From an uncultured Lachnospiraceae bacterium (GTDB lineage: Bacteria; Bacillota; Clostridia; Lachnospirales; Lachnospiraceae), in NCBI GenBank assembly GCA_947626395.1, contig CANQRU010000009.1, positions 23,162 to 87,161 of the forward strand: 64,000 bases of DNA. Reading direction: 5' to 3'. Each line of letters begins with the position of its first letter. Position 1 is the stretch's first letter. Made by a program: the position numbers and the translations under genes. The notes under the pieces were generated by a model. It did no database searches. It saw only the letters and a list, made by a program, of their open reading frames with translations, and had not been told where the DNA came from. Below, piece after piece: positions 42,910 through 50,904 of this stretch.

Positions 42910-44400
42910 CTAAATACCCAGGATACGGCTTACCTCCGCCTCCATATCGGCCGTGTCGCACTCGGCCGTATGGCGGATCCTGGCGGTCTTAAGCTCCGTA
43001 ACCGCCTTCGGCACCGGCACATGGGAGAGATGCTCCAGTTCCTCTGCGATAGCGAAATCGTCCGACAGCATCATCGGTCCCTGGATCGCTTCCAGCACCG
43101 ATTTGGAGAATTTATAAGGACTCGCCGTAGAGACAATGACCGTCTTCGTCTGGTCGCCGGTCTGCTCCCAATGGGCCTTCCACACCGCAGCCGCCACGCC
43201 GGTATGCGTATCCATCACATAGCCGCGCTTCCGGTACAGATAGCGGATCACATCCGCGTCCTGCTCCTCGGTGGCGTAGCCGCCGACGAAATCCTTCATG
43301 CGCTTCTGCATTTCTGCTGTCACCGTGTAACGGCCCGTCCTCGACAGCTGAAGCATCAGCCCCGCGGTCGCCCTGGCGTCGCAGCCGGTGCTCAGATAGA
43401 TCAGCCGTTCCAGGTTGCTGGACACCAGAATATCCATGGAAGGCGACATGGTCAGCATGAAATCGCGGTTCTTATCATAGGTGCCCGTCGTGAAGAAATC
43501 ATACAGCACTTTATTATCATTGGACGCACAGTACAAAGTTTTAACCGGCACGCCCATCAGTTTCGCAAAATACCCAGCCAGGATATTGCCGAAATTCCCG
43601 GTAGGAACGACAAAATTAATCTCCTCGCCGTCCCCGATGCTTCCGCTCCCCAGAAGCTCCGCGTAGGCGTGGACATAGTAGACGATCTGGGGGATCAGCC
43701 TCCCGATATTGATGGAGTTGGCGCTTGACAGCCGGAAACCGCCCTCCGCCAGTTTCTTCTCATATTCCTTATCCGCGAAGATCTTCTTCACGCCGGTCTG
43801 GGCGTCGTCGAAATTCCCGTGGATCGCGACGACCGCGGTATTGTCCCCCTTCTGGGTCACCATCTGCAGCTCCTGGATATGGCTGACGCCACCCTTCGGA
43901 TAGAAGACAATGATCCGCGTCCCTGGCACGTCCGCAAACCCTGCCAGCGCCGCCTTGCCGGTATCGCCGGAGGTGGCCGTCAGGATCACGATCTCCTTAT
44001 CCTCATGGTTCTTCTTCGCCGCCACGGTCATAAGCCGGGGCAGGATGGACAGGGCCATGTCCTTGAACGCGATCGTATTGCCGTGGAACAGTTCCATCAC
44101 ATAGGCCACGCCCACATGCACTAACGGCGCGATCTCCGGATTGTCAAATTTGCTGTCGTAGGCTTTATCGATGCAGTCGCGGAGCTCCTCCTCCGTGAAA
44201 TCGGTCAGAAACAGCTTCATGACCTCATAGGCCTGCTCCTGGTAGGTCATCCCCGCCAGTTCCTTAAGCGGCCTGTCGAGCTGCGGGATCTCCGACGGCA
44301 TGAACAGACCGCCGTCCGATGCGATTCCCTTTAAGATCGCTTGGGAAGCGCTTACTCCGCTCTCCCCGCCGCGTGTACTCTGATATGTGATATTCTTCAT
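42910..44400 (-). CDS. thrC: Threonine synthase
   Basis: The 496-residue PLP enzyme converts O-phosphohomoserine to threonine. The start at 44400 (MKNITYQSTRGG, TTGGAG 8 bases upstream) matches the family, whereas the longer open frame does not. The PLP lysine lies in GNTIAFKDMALSILP. ATSGDTGKAALAGF, the phosphate-binding VPTGNFGNILAGYFAK, and NSINIGRLIPQIVYY are typical of the long-form enzyme. It lies between two GtrII-type genes on the same strand, with no metabolic link obvious. Confidence 0.96.
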   Translation of the reverse strand: MKNITYQSTRGGESGVSASQAILKGIASDGGLFMPSEIPQLDRPLKELAGMTYQEQAYEVMKLFLTDFTEEELRDCIDKAYDSKFDNPEIAPLVHVGVAYVMELFHGNTIAFKDMALSILPRLMTVAAKKNHEDKEIVILTATSGDTGKAALAGFADVPGTRIIVFYPKGGVSHIQELQMVTQKGDNTAVVAIHGNFDDAQTGVKKIFADKEYEKKLAEGGFRLSSANSINIGRLIPQIVYYVHAYAELLGSGSIGDGEEINFVVPTGNFGNILAGYFAKLMGVPVKTLYCASNDNKVLYDFFTTGTYDKNRDFMLTMSPSMDILVSSNLERLIYLSTGCDARATAGLMLQLSRTGRYTVTAEMQKRMKDFVGGYATEEQDADVIRYLYRKRGYVMDTHTGVAAAVWKAHWEQTGDQTKTVIVSTASPYKFSKSVLEAIQGPMMLSDDFAIAEELEHLSHVPVPKAVTELKTARIRHTAECDTADMEAEVSRILGI

Positions 44401-44647
44401 AAATGACGCTCCAATCCGCCGCCGCGACCGGCGGCTTTGTTCAGCCTGCTGCAGGACCGGCATCCTTACCCTATATATATCGGCTCTGCCTCCAGGTTCT
44501 GTTTGCCAGAAAATTCTAGCATACTTTCGCAGGGTCTGCAACGGTTATTATGTTAAATATTTGACGGTCTTCTGCCGTATTTTCAATACATTTTGGAGAA
44601 TCACATCTCCACGCCCTGCAGCGCCTCTTATCTGTCACTCCCGCCGC

Positions 44648-46243
44648 TCACGGCACATCCGAAATCTTCACCACTACCATGCCGTCGAGCGGAAAGACCG
44701 AATCATCGGAAGGCCAGCATCCTTTTCCCGCGCAGGCGGCCACGGCTTTCGCGTAGTCGTCCGCATCCGGCATCCCCATTCTCATCCCCAGAACCAGGAA
44801 GAAGTTGCGAACCCTCGGGGTAATCCCCACATAATCCGTATAACCAAAATCAAAATAAGAGTGTCCGATAACATCGCCGTTCTGCGGCCGGCCCGTCAGC
44901 TTCGCGTCCCGCGTTCCCACGAATACGACTTTGCAGTTGTCCATATCCGTCCGGTCCGCGACCCGGCATATCTCGCTGTAGACCCGGTTAGCCATCAGTT
45001 CATCGCTGTGATAATTCTCATAAACCGTCTCCCACATCTGATTTATCGTGACAGCCTGCCGCCAGGCGGTTCCCGCAAGAACAAGAACGGCCGCGGCCGT
45101 CAGCACCGCTTTCAGAGGCTTTCTCAGCGCGTCCCGAATCAGCATGTACAGAGCGCCCGCATAAAATGCAGACGTCAGAACATAGGTGAGCTGTCCGCGT
45201 ATCGGCTGATTCGCCGCTGTTATGAACGTAATGAATACCGGAGACAGGAACAGCAGAACAACAGCAAGAACCAGACACGGGAAATCACGCCGCTTCTTCC
45301 ATCCCATGCACAGGATCCAGACAGATACGGCCAGCGCAGTCCAAAGATAAAGCGGATGAAAAAATACCCTCCATTCCGCCAGATAGATACGCCTCACGTC
45401 ACTGATCAGGCTGTCCAGCACCTCGCCCGCGCTTTTGCTCCCCCATTGGAACATAGCCATCACATAGGTCGAATCCGCGCCTTTCCAACGGCACAATATC
45501 TCGCCGAAGATCCAGAAAAGAGCGAATCCCAGAAGAAAATGTCCCGCATGGATAAGTCCCTGGACAAACCCGCAGCGTTCCTGACCGTATATCAGCACCA
45601 GAATATAAGAAATCAGGACCAACGCAATATAAAAGGCCGGGAACGCGGAATAAGACCCGAACGCCCATACCATAAAGCCAAGAGACGCCGCATACCAGAA
45701 CCGGCTCTTCCCGCGCACGACCGCCTGTTCCGCACAGAATACAGCAAGCACGCAGTAGATCATGGCCATCGCGATTTCAAACGACTGCAGAGTGAAAAGG
45801 AACTGCTCGGCAAGGATCGGAGCCGACAGAAACATCGCCGCGGTTATATATCCCGTACCGTCCTTTGCCGGCCGCCGGGCCCAGATATGGATACAATAGT
45901 CCAGGAGCAGCGCAGCGCACCATAAAGCCAGCATCGTCATGATCATCTCGAACTGCGGAACAAGCCTTACAAATGAAAACAGCTTCTTGGTCAGGATCAG
46001 TCCGAACCTGCGGGAACCGTACCAGGAAAACATAAGCTCCTCCGGAGCCTGAAGCATGATGTCGCTGTCGATAAACACTTCCCACTGCAGAAGCCGGCTT
46101 CCATAACATATGATGATCCAGACAGCCGCGAACCATCGAAATCCCTTTCTCTCCCTGAAATACTGCCGGGCGTCCCGTACCGTTTCCTTCAATTCATCGC
46201 CAAACTGTCCGATCTGCGTCCTTGTTTCCGCAATAAGCGCCAT
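44648..46243 (-). CDS. GtrII-type membrane glucosyltransferase
   Basis: The ATG at 46243 (GAAGGAGA upstream) gives 531 residues. It is a polytopic membrane protein paralogous to the gene at 41053: GSRRFGLILTKKLFSF, LSAPILAEQFLFTLQSFEIAMA and AFGSYSAFPAFYIALVLI correspond to its conserved segments. It ends with an extracytoplasmic domain without the cell-wall-binding repeats. The likely role is glucosylation of a cell-surface polymer; the acceptor is unknown. Confidence 0.8.
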   Translation of the reverse strand: MALIAETRTQIGQFGDELKETVRDARQYFRERKGFRWFAAVWIIICYGSRLLQWEVFIDSDIMLQAPEELMFSWYGSRRFGLILTKKLFSFVRLVPQFEMIMTMLALWCAALLLDYCIHIWARRPAKDGTGYITAAMFLSAPILAEQFLFTLQSFEIAMAMIYCVLAVFCAEQAVVRGKSRFWYAASLGFMVWAFGSYSAFPAFYIALVLISYILVLIYGQERCGFVQGLIHAGHFLLGFALFWIFGEILCRWKGADSTYVMAMFQWGSKSAGEVLDSLISDVRRIYLAEWRVFFHPLYLWTALAVSVWILCMGWKKRRDFPCLVLAVVLLFLSPVFITFITAANQPIRGQLTYVLTSAFYAGALYMLIRDALRKPLKAVLTAAAVLVLAGTAWRQAVTINQMWETVYENYHSDELMANRVYSEICRVADRTDMDNCKVVFVGTRDAKLTGRPQNGDVIGHSYFDFGYTDYVGITPRVRNFFLVLGMRMGMPDADDYAKAVAACAGKGCWPSDDSVFPLDGMVVVKISDVP

Positions 46244-46460
46244 ATGCCCCGATCTCCTTCTCTTATTCTGCGCCGCCGGAAATTTCCCGTCAGGAAAACG
46301 CCGTATCCGCCGTAATGTATAAATTATAAAATCAAATCTCAGATGTGTCAACAACTGTCCGGTGCGCGCTCCGCCCCGCCCGCGGGCCTGACCGGACGGC
46401 AACACCAACCTGTTCCGATACGCATAATGTAATCATAAGTACAGTTTCCGGGGATGTACA

Positions 46461-46700
46461 ATGGTAATTCCATTGAGTCAGATAGATGCAGGCGAGAAAG
46501 TCCGCGTGGTCTGGGTCGCCAGCCCGCCGGATATGGCCCGGAGGCTCCAGGATCTGGGCTTTGCGCCGGATGAAGAAGTTATGTGCGTACTGCGCGGACG
46601 GCCCGGAGGAATGAGGGCCTATCTGGTGCAGGGCGCGGTCATCGGGCTGCGGGAATCAGACAGCAGGGAAATCTTCGTGGAAACGGCGCGGACCGGCTGA
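46461..46700 (+). CDS. feoA: FeoA, ferrous iron transport accessory protein
   Basis: The 79-residue SH3-like protein matches FeoA (MVIPLSQIDAGEKVRVVWV, RRLQDLGFAPDEEVMCVLRG, LVQGAVIGLRESDSREIFV). FeoA is a small cytoplasmic partner of the FeoB Fe2+ transporter. Here it is separated from feoB by a terminator and an oppositely oriented small gene, so the two are probably transcribed separately. The ATG has GGGGATG upstream, a modest ribosome site. Confidence 0.92.
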   Translation: MVIPLSQIDAGEKVRVVWVASPPDMARRLQDLGFAPDEEVMCVLRGRPGGMRAYLVQGAVIGLRESDSREIFVETARTG

Positions 46701-46760
46701 TACGGGCAGGACATCGCTGACGCACTGCCCGGCGCTCTTCTTCATGCTGACATAACCAAA

Positions 46761-46814
46761 AAACAGGCCGGACGACCGTTCTGAATCTGTCAGTACGCAT
46801 CGCCGGGCCTGTTT
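46761..46814. terminator. Convergent hairpin between feoA and small secreted protein gene
   Basis: Arms aaacaggcc (46761-46769) and ggcctgttt (46806-46814) pair perfectly, extended by GG/CC, with T-rich sequence on both strands. It serves feoA from the left and the minus-strand gene from the right. Confidence 0.7.
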
Positions 46815-46833
46815 CTGTGCGAAACTGCTCCGC

Positions 46834-47097
46834 CTACTCACCATCCACATCCATATTCGCCGCTACGGCGATGGAACTCGACACGGTGGACACCGCCGTC
46901 ACGACCGCTACGATCACGATCAGCAGGGCGCCGCCCATCATGATGAAGAAAAATGTCTCTTCGTCCTCTGACTTCTCGTCTTCGGTCTCCTCAGCGGTTC
47001 CTGTACCGGACGCGTAAACCTCCTGCGCGGGAAGCGCCGCAAGGGACAGGCAGAAGCACAGCATCAGGGCCGCCAGAAAAAGTCTTATATGTTTCAT
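46834..47097 (-). CDS. Small secreted/membrane protein, unknown function
   Basis: The 87-residue product has an N-terminal signal peptide (RLFLAALMLCFCLSLAALPA), a short acidic stretch (EETEDEKSEDEE) and a second hydrophobic helix (FFFIMMGGALLIVIVAVVTAV). AGGAGG is present 11 bases upstream of the ATG. It lies between feoA and feoB on the other strand. Its acidic loop could bind metal, but that is only a guess. Confidence 0.6.
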   Translation of the reverse strand: MKHIRLFLAALMLCFCLSLAALPAQEVYASGTGTAEETEDEKSEDEETFFFIMMGGALLIVIVAVVTAVSTVSSSIAVAANMDVDGE

Positions 47098-47288
47098 GGG
47101 TTTGTAAACCTCCTGTTTTCAGATTAACGGGTACGCGGCGCGCAGGCCTGCGGCTTTCCCGTTCGCGAACTGTCGCCTTAGAATTCTAATATATCACATT
47201 TTCCCCAAAAATAAAATACCCAGGCACCCACTATTCTGCATTTTCATAGTGTAATTGTGAGGCTGACTCCGCTATCCGGGAGGTTTCC

Positions 47289-49286
47289 GTGGAACACAAA
47301 CAGATCACAGTGGCACTGGCAGGCAATCCAAACGTAGGCAAGAGTACCATTTTCAACGGCCTGACCGGCTTAAAACAGCATACCGGCAACTGGTCCGGCG
47401 TCACCGTCGCGCCGGCGGCCGGACTGATGAAGGAAGACGGCCAGGAGTATCTTCTGGTCGATCTGCCGGGCACTTATTCTCTGGCGGCCCGCTCCCGTGA
47501 GGAAGAAACCGCCCGTGATTTCCTAAACGGCGGCAACGCGGAGGAGATCGTCGTTGTCTGCGACGCCACCTGCCTGGAGCGCGGGCTGCGTCTGCTGAAA
47601 CAGATCATCGAAACGGACTTCGTGCGGGAGCACGGCGTTCCTCTGATCCTCTGTGTCAATCTCTGCGACGAGGCGCGCAGAAAAGGCATCCGCATCGATT
47701 TTGAACTGCTGCAGGACGTACTCCAGTTCCCGGTCGTTCCCTGCTGCGCCCGCAGCTCCGGCGACCTGGAGATCCTCAGAGAAACCATCCGCCGGTCCGC
47801 CGGGACATCCTGCTGCTACGACTGCCTTGATTTCTCCCCGAAACAGCTGGCCCGCGAGACCGTCCGTTACACCCGTGTCGATTACCGGCGGTTCGAAGAG
47901 ATCGCCGACCGCATCGTCACCGGCCGCTTTACCGGAAGTCTGATCATGGTGCTGCTGCTTCTCGGCGTCTTCTGGCTGACCATGGCCGGCGCGAACGTTC
48001 CCTCGGACCTGCTGTGGAACCTTTTCTTCTCTCTGGAGCCGCGCCTGGCCGCCGTCCTGACCTGGATGGGCGCGCCGGAAATGCTGGTAAATCTCCTGGT
48101 TTACGGCGCCTACCGGGTCCTGGCCTGGGTCGTCAGCGTCATGCTGCCTCCGATGGCCATTTTCTTCCCGCTGTTCACGCTTCTGGAAGATCTGGGCTAT
48201 CTGCCCCGGGTCGCCTTCAATATGGACCGTGCCTTCATGCGCTGCCGCGCCTGCGGCAAACAGTGCCTGACCATGGCCATGGGACTGGGCTGCAACGCGG
48301 CCGGCGTCGTCGGCTGCCGCATCATCGATTCGCCCAGGGAGCGGCTGATCGCCATCCTGACCAATTCCATGGTTCCCTGCAACGGCCGCTTCCCGACGCT
48401 GATCAGCCTGATCACGCTGTTCTTCCTGGCCGGGAGGCGGACGCAGAGCGCCGCATTGCGGACGGCCGGGACACAGGCTGACGCATTGCTTGCTGCCGCT
48501 CCCGCCCAGACCGCAGTAATGCCGGCCGCCGGGACTCAGTCTGCCGCTCTGCTGACCTCCGCCCAAGCCGCAGGGGCCGCCACTTCCGGCACGCCGTGGT
48601 CGTCCTTCGCCGGTTCCCTGGCCTCCGCCCTGCTCCTGACCGGCCTCATCCTGCTGGGCGTCGCCGCGACCATGTTCTGCTCGTGGCTGCTGTCCCATAC
48701 GCTGCTGAAAGGCGTACCGTCCTCCTTTACGCTGGAGCTGCCGCCCTACCGCCGTCCCCAGATCGGCAGGGTCGTCGTCCGCTCCATCTTCGACCGTACC
48801 CTGTTCGTCCTCGGCCGTGCGGCGGCGGTCGCCGCTCCCGCGGGCGTCCTGATCTGGCTTCTGGCCAACCTTTCCTTCGGCGGACAGAGTCTCCTCGCGC
48901 TCATCACCGGCGCCCTGGATCCCTTCGCCAGCCTCCTCGGCCTGGACGGCGTCATCCTGGCTGCCTTTATCCTGGGATTTCCGGCCAACGAGATCGTGCT
49001 GCCGATCATCCTCATGGCTTATCTGCAGACCGGCACCCTGGTGGAAATGACCGACTCCGCCGCGCTCCTCACCATCCTGACCGCCCACGGCTGGACCGCG
49101 AAGACCGCCCTCTGCATGATGATCTTCTGCCTCTTCCACTGGCCCTGCTCCACCACCTGCCTGACCATCCGCAGGGAGACCGGCAGCTGGAAATGGACCG
49201 CGCTCGCTGTCGTTCTGCCGGCTGTCGTCGGGATCATTCTCTGCATGGGAGTAAACCTGGCGTATACGCTCCTCGCATGGGGATGA
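47289..49286 (+). CDS. feoB: FeoB, ferrous iron transporter
   Basis: The 665-residue protein starts at a GTG (47289, GGGAGGT upstream). The N-terminal G domain has G1 GNPNVGKST (12-20), G3 DLPGTYS and G4 NLCD. Membrane gate domains follow (LFTLLEDLGYLPRVAFNMDRAF, GLGCNAAGVVGCRIIDSPRERL, MVPCNGRFPTLI, FPANEIVLPIILMAYL). Between the two gate halves sits an Ala/Thr/Gln-rich, low-complexity insert of about 60 residues (AALRTAGTQADALLAAAPAQ and similar). It imports Fe2+ under anaerobic conditions. Confidence 0.95.
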   Translation: MEHKQITVALAGNPNVGKSTIFNGLTGLKQHTGNWSGVTVAPAAGLMKEDGQEYLLVDLPGTYSLAARSREEETARDFLNGGNAEEIVVVCDATCLERGLRLLKQIIETDFVREHGVPLILCVNLCDEARRKGIRIDFELLQDVLQFPVVPCCARSSGDLEILRETIRRSAGTSCCYDCLDFSPKQLARETVRYTRVDYRRFEEIADRIVTGRFTGSLIMVLLLLGVFWLTMAGANVPSDLLWNLFFSLEPRLAAVLTWMGAPEMLVNLLVYGAYRVLAWVVSVMLPPMAIFFPLFTLLEDLGYLPRVAFNMDRAFMRCRACGKQCLTMAMGLGCNAAGVVGCRIIDSPRERLIAILTNSMVPCNGRFPTLISLITLFFLAGRRTQSAALRTAGTQADALLAAAPAQTAVMPAAGTQSAALLTSAQAAGAATSGTPWSSFAGSLASALLLTGLILLGVAATMFCSWLLSHTLLKGVPSSFTLELPPYRRPQIGRVVVRSIFDRTLFVLGRAAAVAAPAGVLIWLLANLSFGGQSLLALITGALDPFASLLGLDGVILAAFILGFPANEIVLPIILMAYLQTGTLVEMTDSAALLTILTAHGWTAKTALCMMIFCLFHWPCSTTCLTIRRETGSWKWTALAVVLPAVVGIILCMGVNLAYTLLAWG

Positions 49287-49380
49287 ACCTGACGGGGACG
49301 TTCCCCGCGCTGACGGGAACCTGGCAGACGCACTCCCCGCACGAAGGCGAACCTGACGGACACATTCCCTGCGTCTGGGC
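49285..49380. repeat. Three degenerate 32-bp tandem repeats after feoB
   Basis: Units begin at 49285, 49317 and 49349, each starting gaacctg and containing a ccc-gc block at the same place (for example gaacctgacggggacgttcc). A weaker fourth start follows at about 49382. The first unit overlaps the feoB stop by two bases. There are no spacers, so it is not CRISPR. Confidence 0.75.
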
Positions 49381-49410
49381 AGAACCGGCCGCACTGGCTG
49401 CGATCCGGCC

Positions 49411-49439
49411 AAAAGAAAAGTCCGCAGCGAACTGCGGAC
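49411..49439 (-). terminator. murA terminator
   Basis: GTCCGCAG-TTCG-CTGCGGAC (49420-49439, read on the minus strand) has a UUCG tetraloop and is followed by TTTTCTTTT. It lies 41 bases after the murA stop. Confidence 0.9.
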
Positions 49440-49480
49440 CTGATAAACAACCTGACAAACAAATGGGATATACGGTACTC

Positions 49481-50776
49481 TCAGCCCACCTTCAGCTGGA
49501 ACTTGCGCGCCTCTTTCTCTGAATCCACCTTCTCAATCATGGCTCCGAGGCCCGCCAGCTTCTGCTCGAACTGCTCATATCCGCGCTGTATGTACTCGAT
49601 ATCGTCCACCACCGTATAGCCCTCGGCGGCCAGCCCGGCGATCACCAGGGCCGCGCCCGCGCGGAGGTCGGGAGCCGAAACCTGAGCTCCGGTCAGCTTA
49701 TCCACGCCGGTGACGATGGCCACATTGCCTTCCACCACCTTGACAGCGGCGCCCATGCGGGACAGTTCATCCACATATTTGAACCGGTTCTCGAAAATAC
49801 TCTCCGTCACGATACTGGTTCCCTCGGCCAGAGCCAGGGTCACAGTGATCTGCGGCTGCATGTCCGTCGGGAATCCGGGATAGACCTGGGTATTGACGTT
49901 CGTGCGGGTCTGGCGGGATTTGCCGATCACGCGCACCGCGTCGTCGAACTCCACCACTTCGCAGCCGATCTCTTTCAGCTTGGCGGAAATGGACTCCAGA
50001 TGCTTCGGGATCACGTTGCGGAGGGTCACGTCGCCGCGGGTCACTGCCGCCGCGCACATGAATGTCCCCGCCTCGATCTGATCCGGGATCACCGCGTACT
50101 CCGTGCCGTGAAGGCGGCGCACGCCGCGGATACGGATCACGTCCGTACCGGCGCCGCGGATGCTGGCGCCCATGCTGTTAAGGAAGTTAGCCACATCGAC
50201 CACATGGGGCTCCTTCGCCACGTTCTCAATGATCGTCTGCCCTTCCGCAAGCGCGGCCGCCATCATGATATTGATCGTCGCGCCCACAGACACTTTATCC
50301 AGATAGATATGGCACCCTACCAGATCGATCGCGTGGGCAGAGACCGCCCCGCGCTCGATATCGACTCTCGCGCCCAGAGCGCGGAAGCCCTTCAGATGCA
50401 GATCGATCGGACGGCTGCCGATATTGCAGCCGCCGGGAAGAGGCACCCTGGCGCTCTTGTATTTGCCAAGAAGCGCGCCGATAAAATAGTAAGACGCGCG
50501 GATCCTGCGCATATATTCATCCTCGATGGTCACATCACTGATGCCCTCGGCATTGATCTTCACTGTATGACGGTCGATGCGGTCTACCGCCGCCCCGATA
50601 GCCTGGATCGCTTCCAGCATTACATTGACGTCGTTCACATCCGGCAGATTCTCGATCACCACATCCTCATCCGTCATGATAGACGCTGCCAGAATCCCCA
50701 GCGCGGCATTCTTCGCGCCGCTGATCGCGACATCCCCGACTAACGGGTTCCCGCCCTTCATAATAAACTGTTCCAT
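49481..50776 (-). CDS. murA: UDP-N-acetylglucosamine 1-carboxyvinyltransferase
   Basis: The 431-residue enzyme performs the first committed step of peptidoglycan synthesis (enolpyruvyl transfer to UDP-GlcNAc). The fosfomycin-reactive Cys117 is in PGGCNIGSRPIDLH. Other family features are ISGAKNAALGILAAS, the PDVNDV helix, VYPGFPTDMQPQ and TESIFENRF. Its length is standard. It has its own terminator and is separated from the next upstream gene by about 128 bases. Confidence 0.96.
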   Translation of the reverse strand: MEQFIMKGGNPLVGDVAISGAKNAALGILAASIMTDEDVVIENLPDVNDVNVMLEAIQAIGAAVDRIDRHTVKINAEGISDVTIEDEYMRRIRASYYFIGALLGKYKSARVPLPGGCNIGSRPIDLHLKGFRALGARVDIERGAVSAHAIDLVGCHIYLDKVSVGATINIMMAAALAEGQTIIENVAKEPHVVDVANFLNSMGASIRGAGTDVIRIRGVRRLHGTEYAVIPDQIEAGTFMCAAAVTRGDVTLRNVIPKHLESISAKLKEIGCEVVEFDDAVRVIGKSRQTRTNVNTQVYPGFPTDMQPQITVTLALAEGTSIVTESIFENRFKYVDELSRMGAAVKVVEGNVAIVTGVDKLTGAQVSAPDLRAGAALVIAGLAAEGYTVVDDIEYIQRGYEQFEQKLAGLGAMIEKVDSEKEARKFQLKVG

Positions 50777-50904
50777 GAGACACTCCCCATAGCGGCAAAA
50801 ACTGCCAAAATTCGCGTTTTTGCGCCCGTACGGTTATATCATACCAAAATATGAAGAAAATGTAAATAAAATCTTACCGTTTATTTAAATATCCGCGTAT
50901 ATAT

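Noticed and set aside
46410..46460. Fur box upstream of feoA
   Set aside because: An ATAATG-like string is present, but the second half of the dyad does not match, so I could not support an operator.
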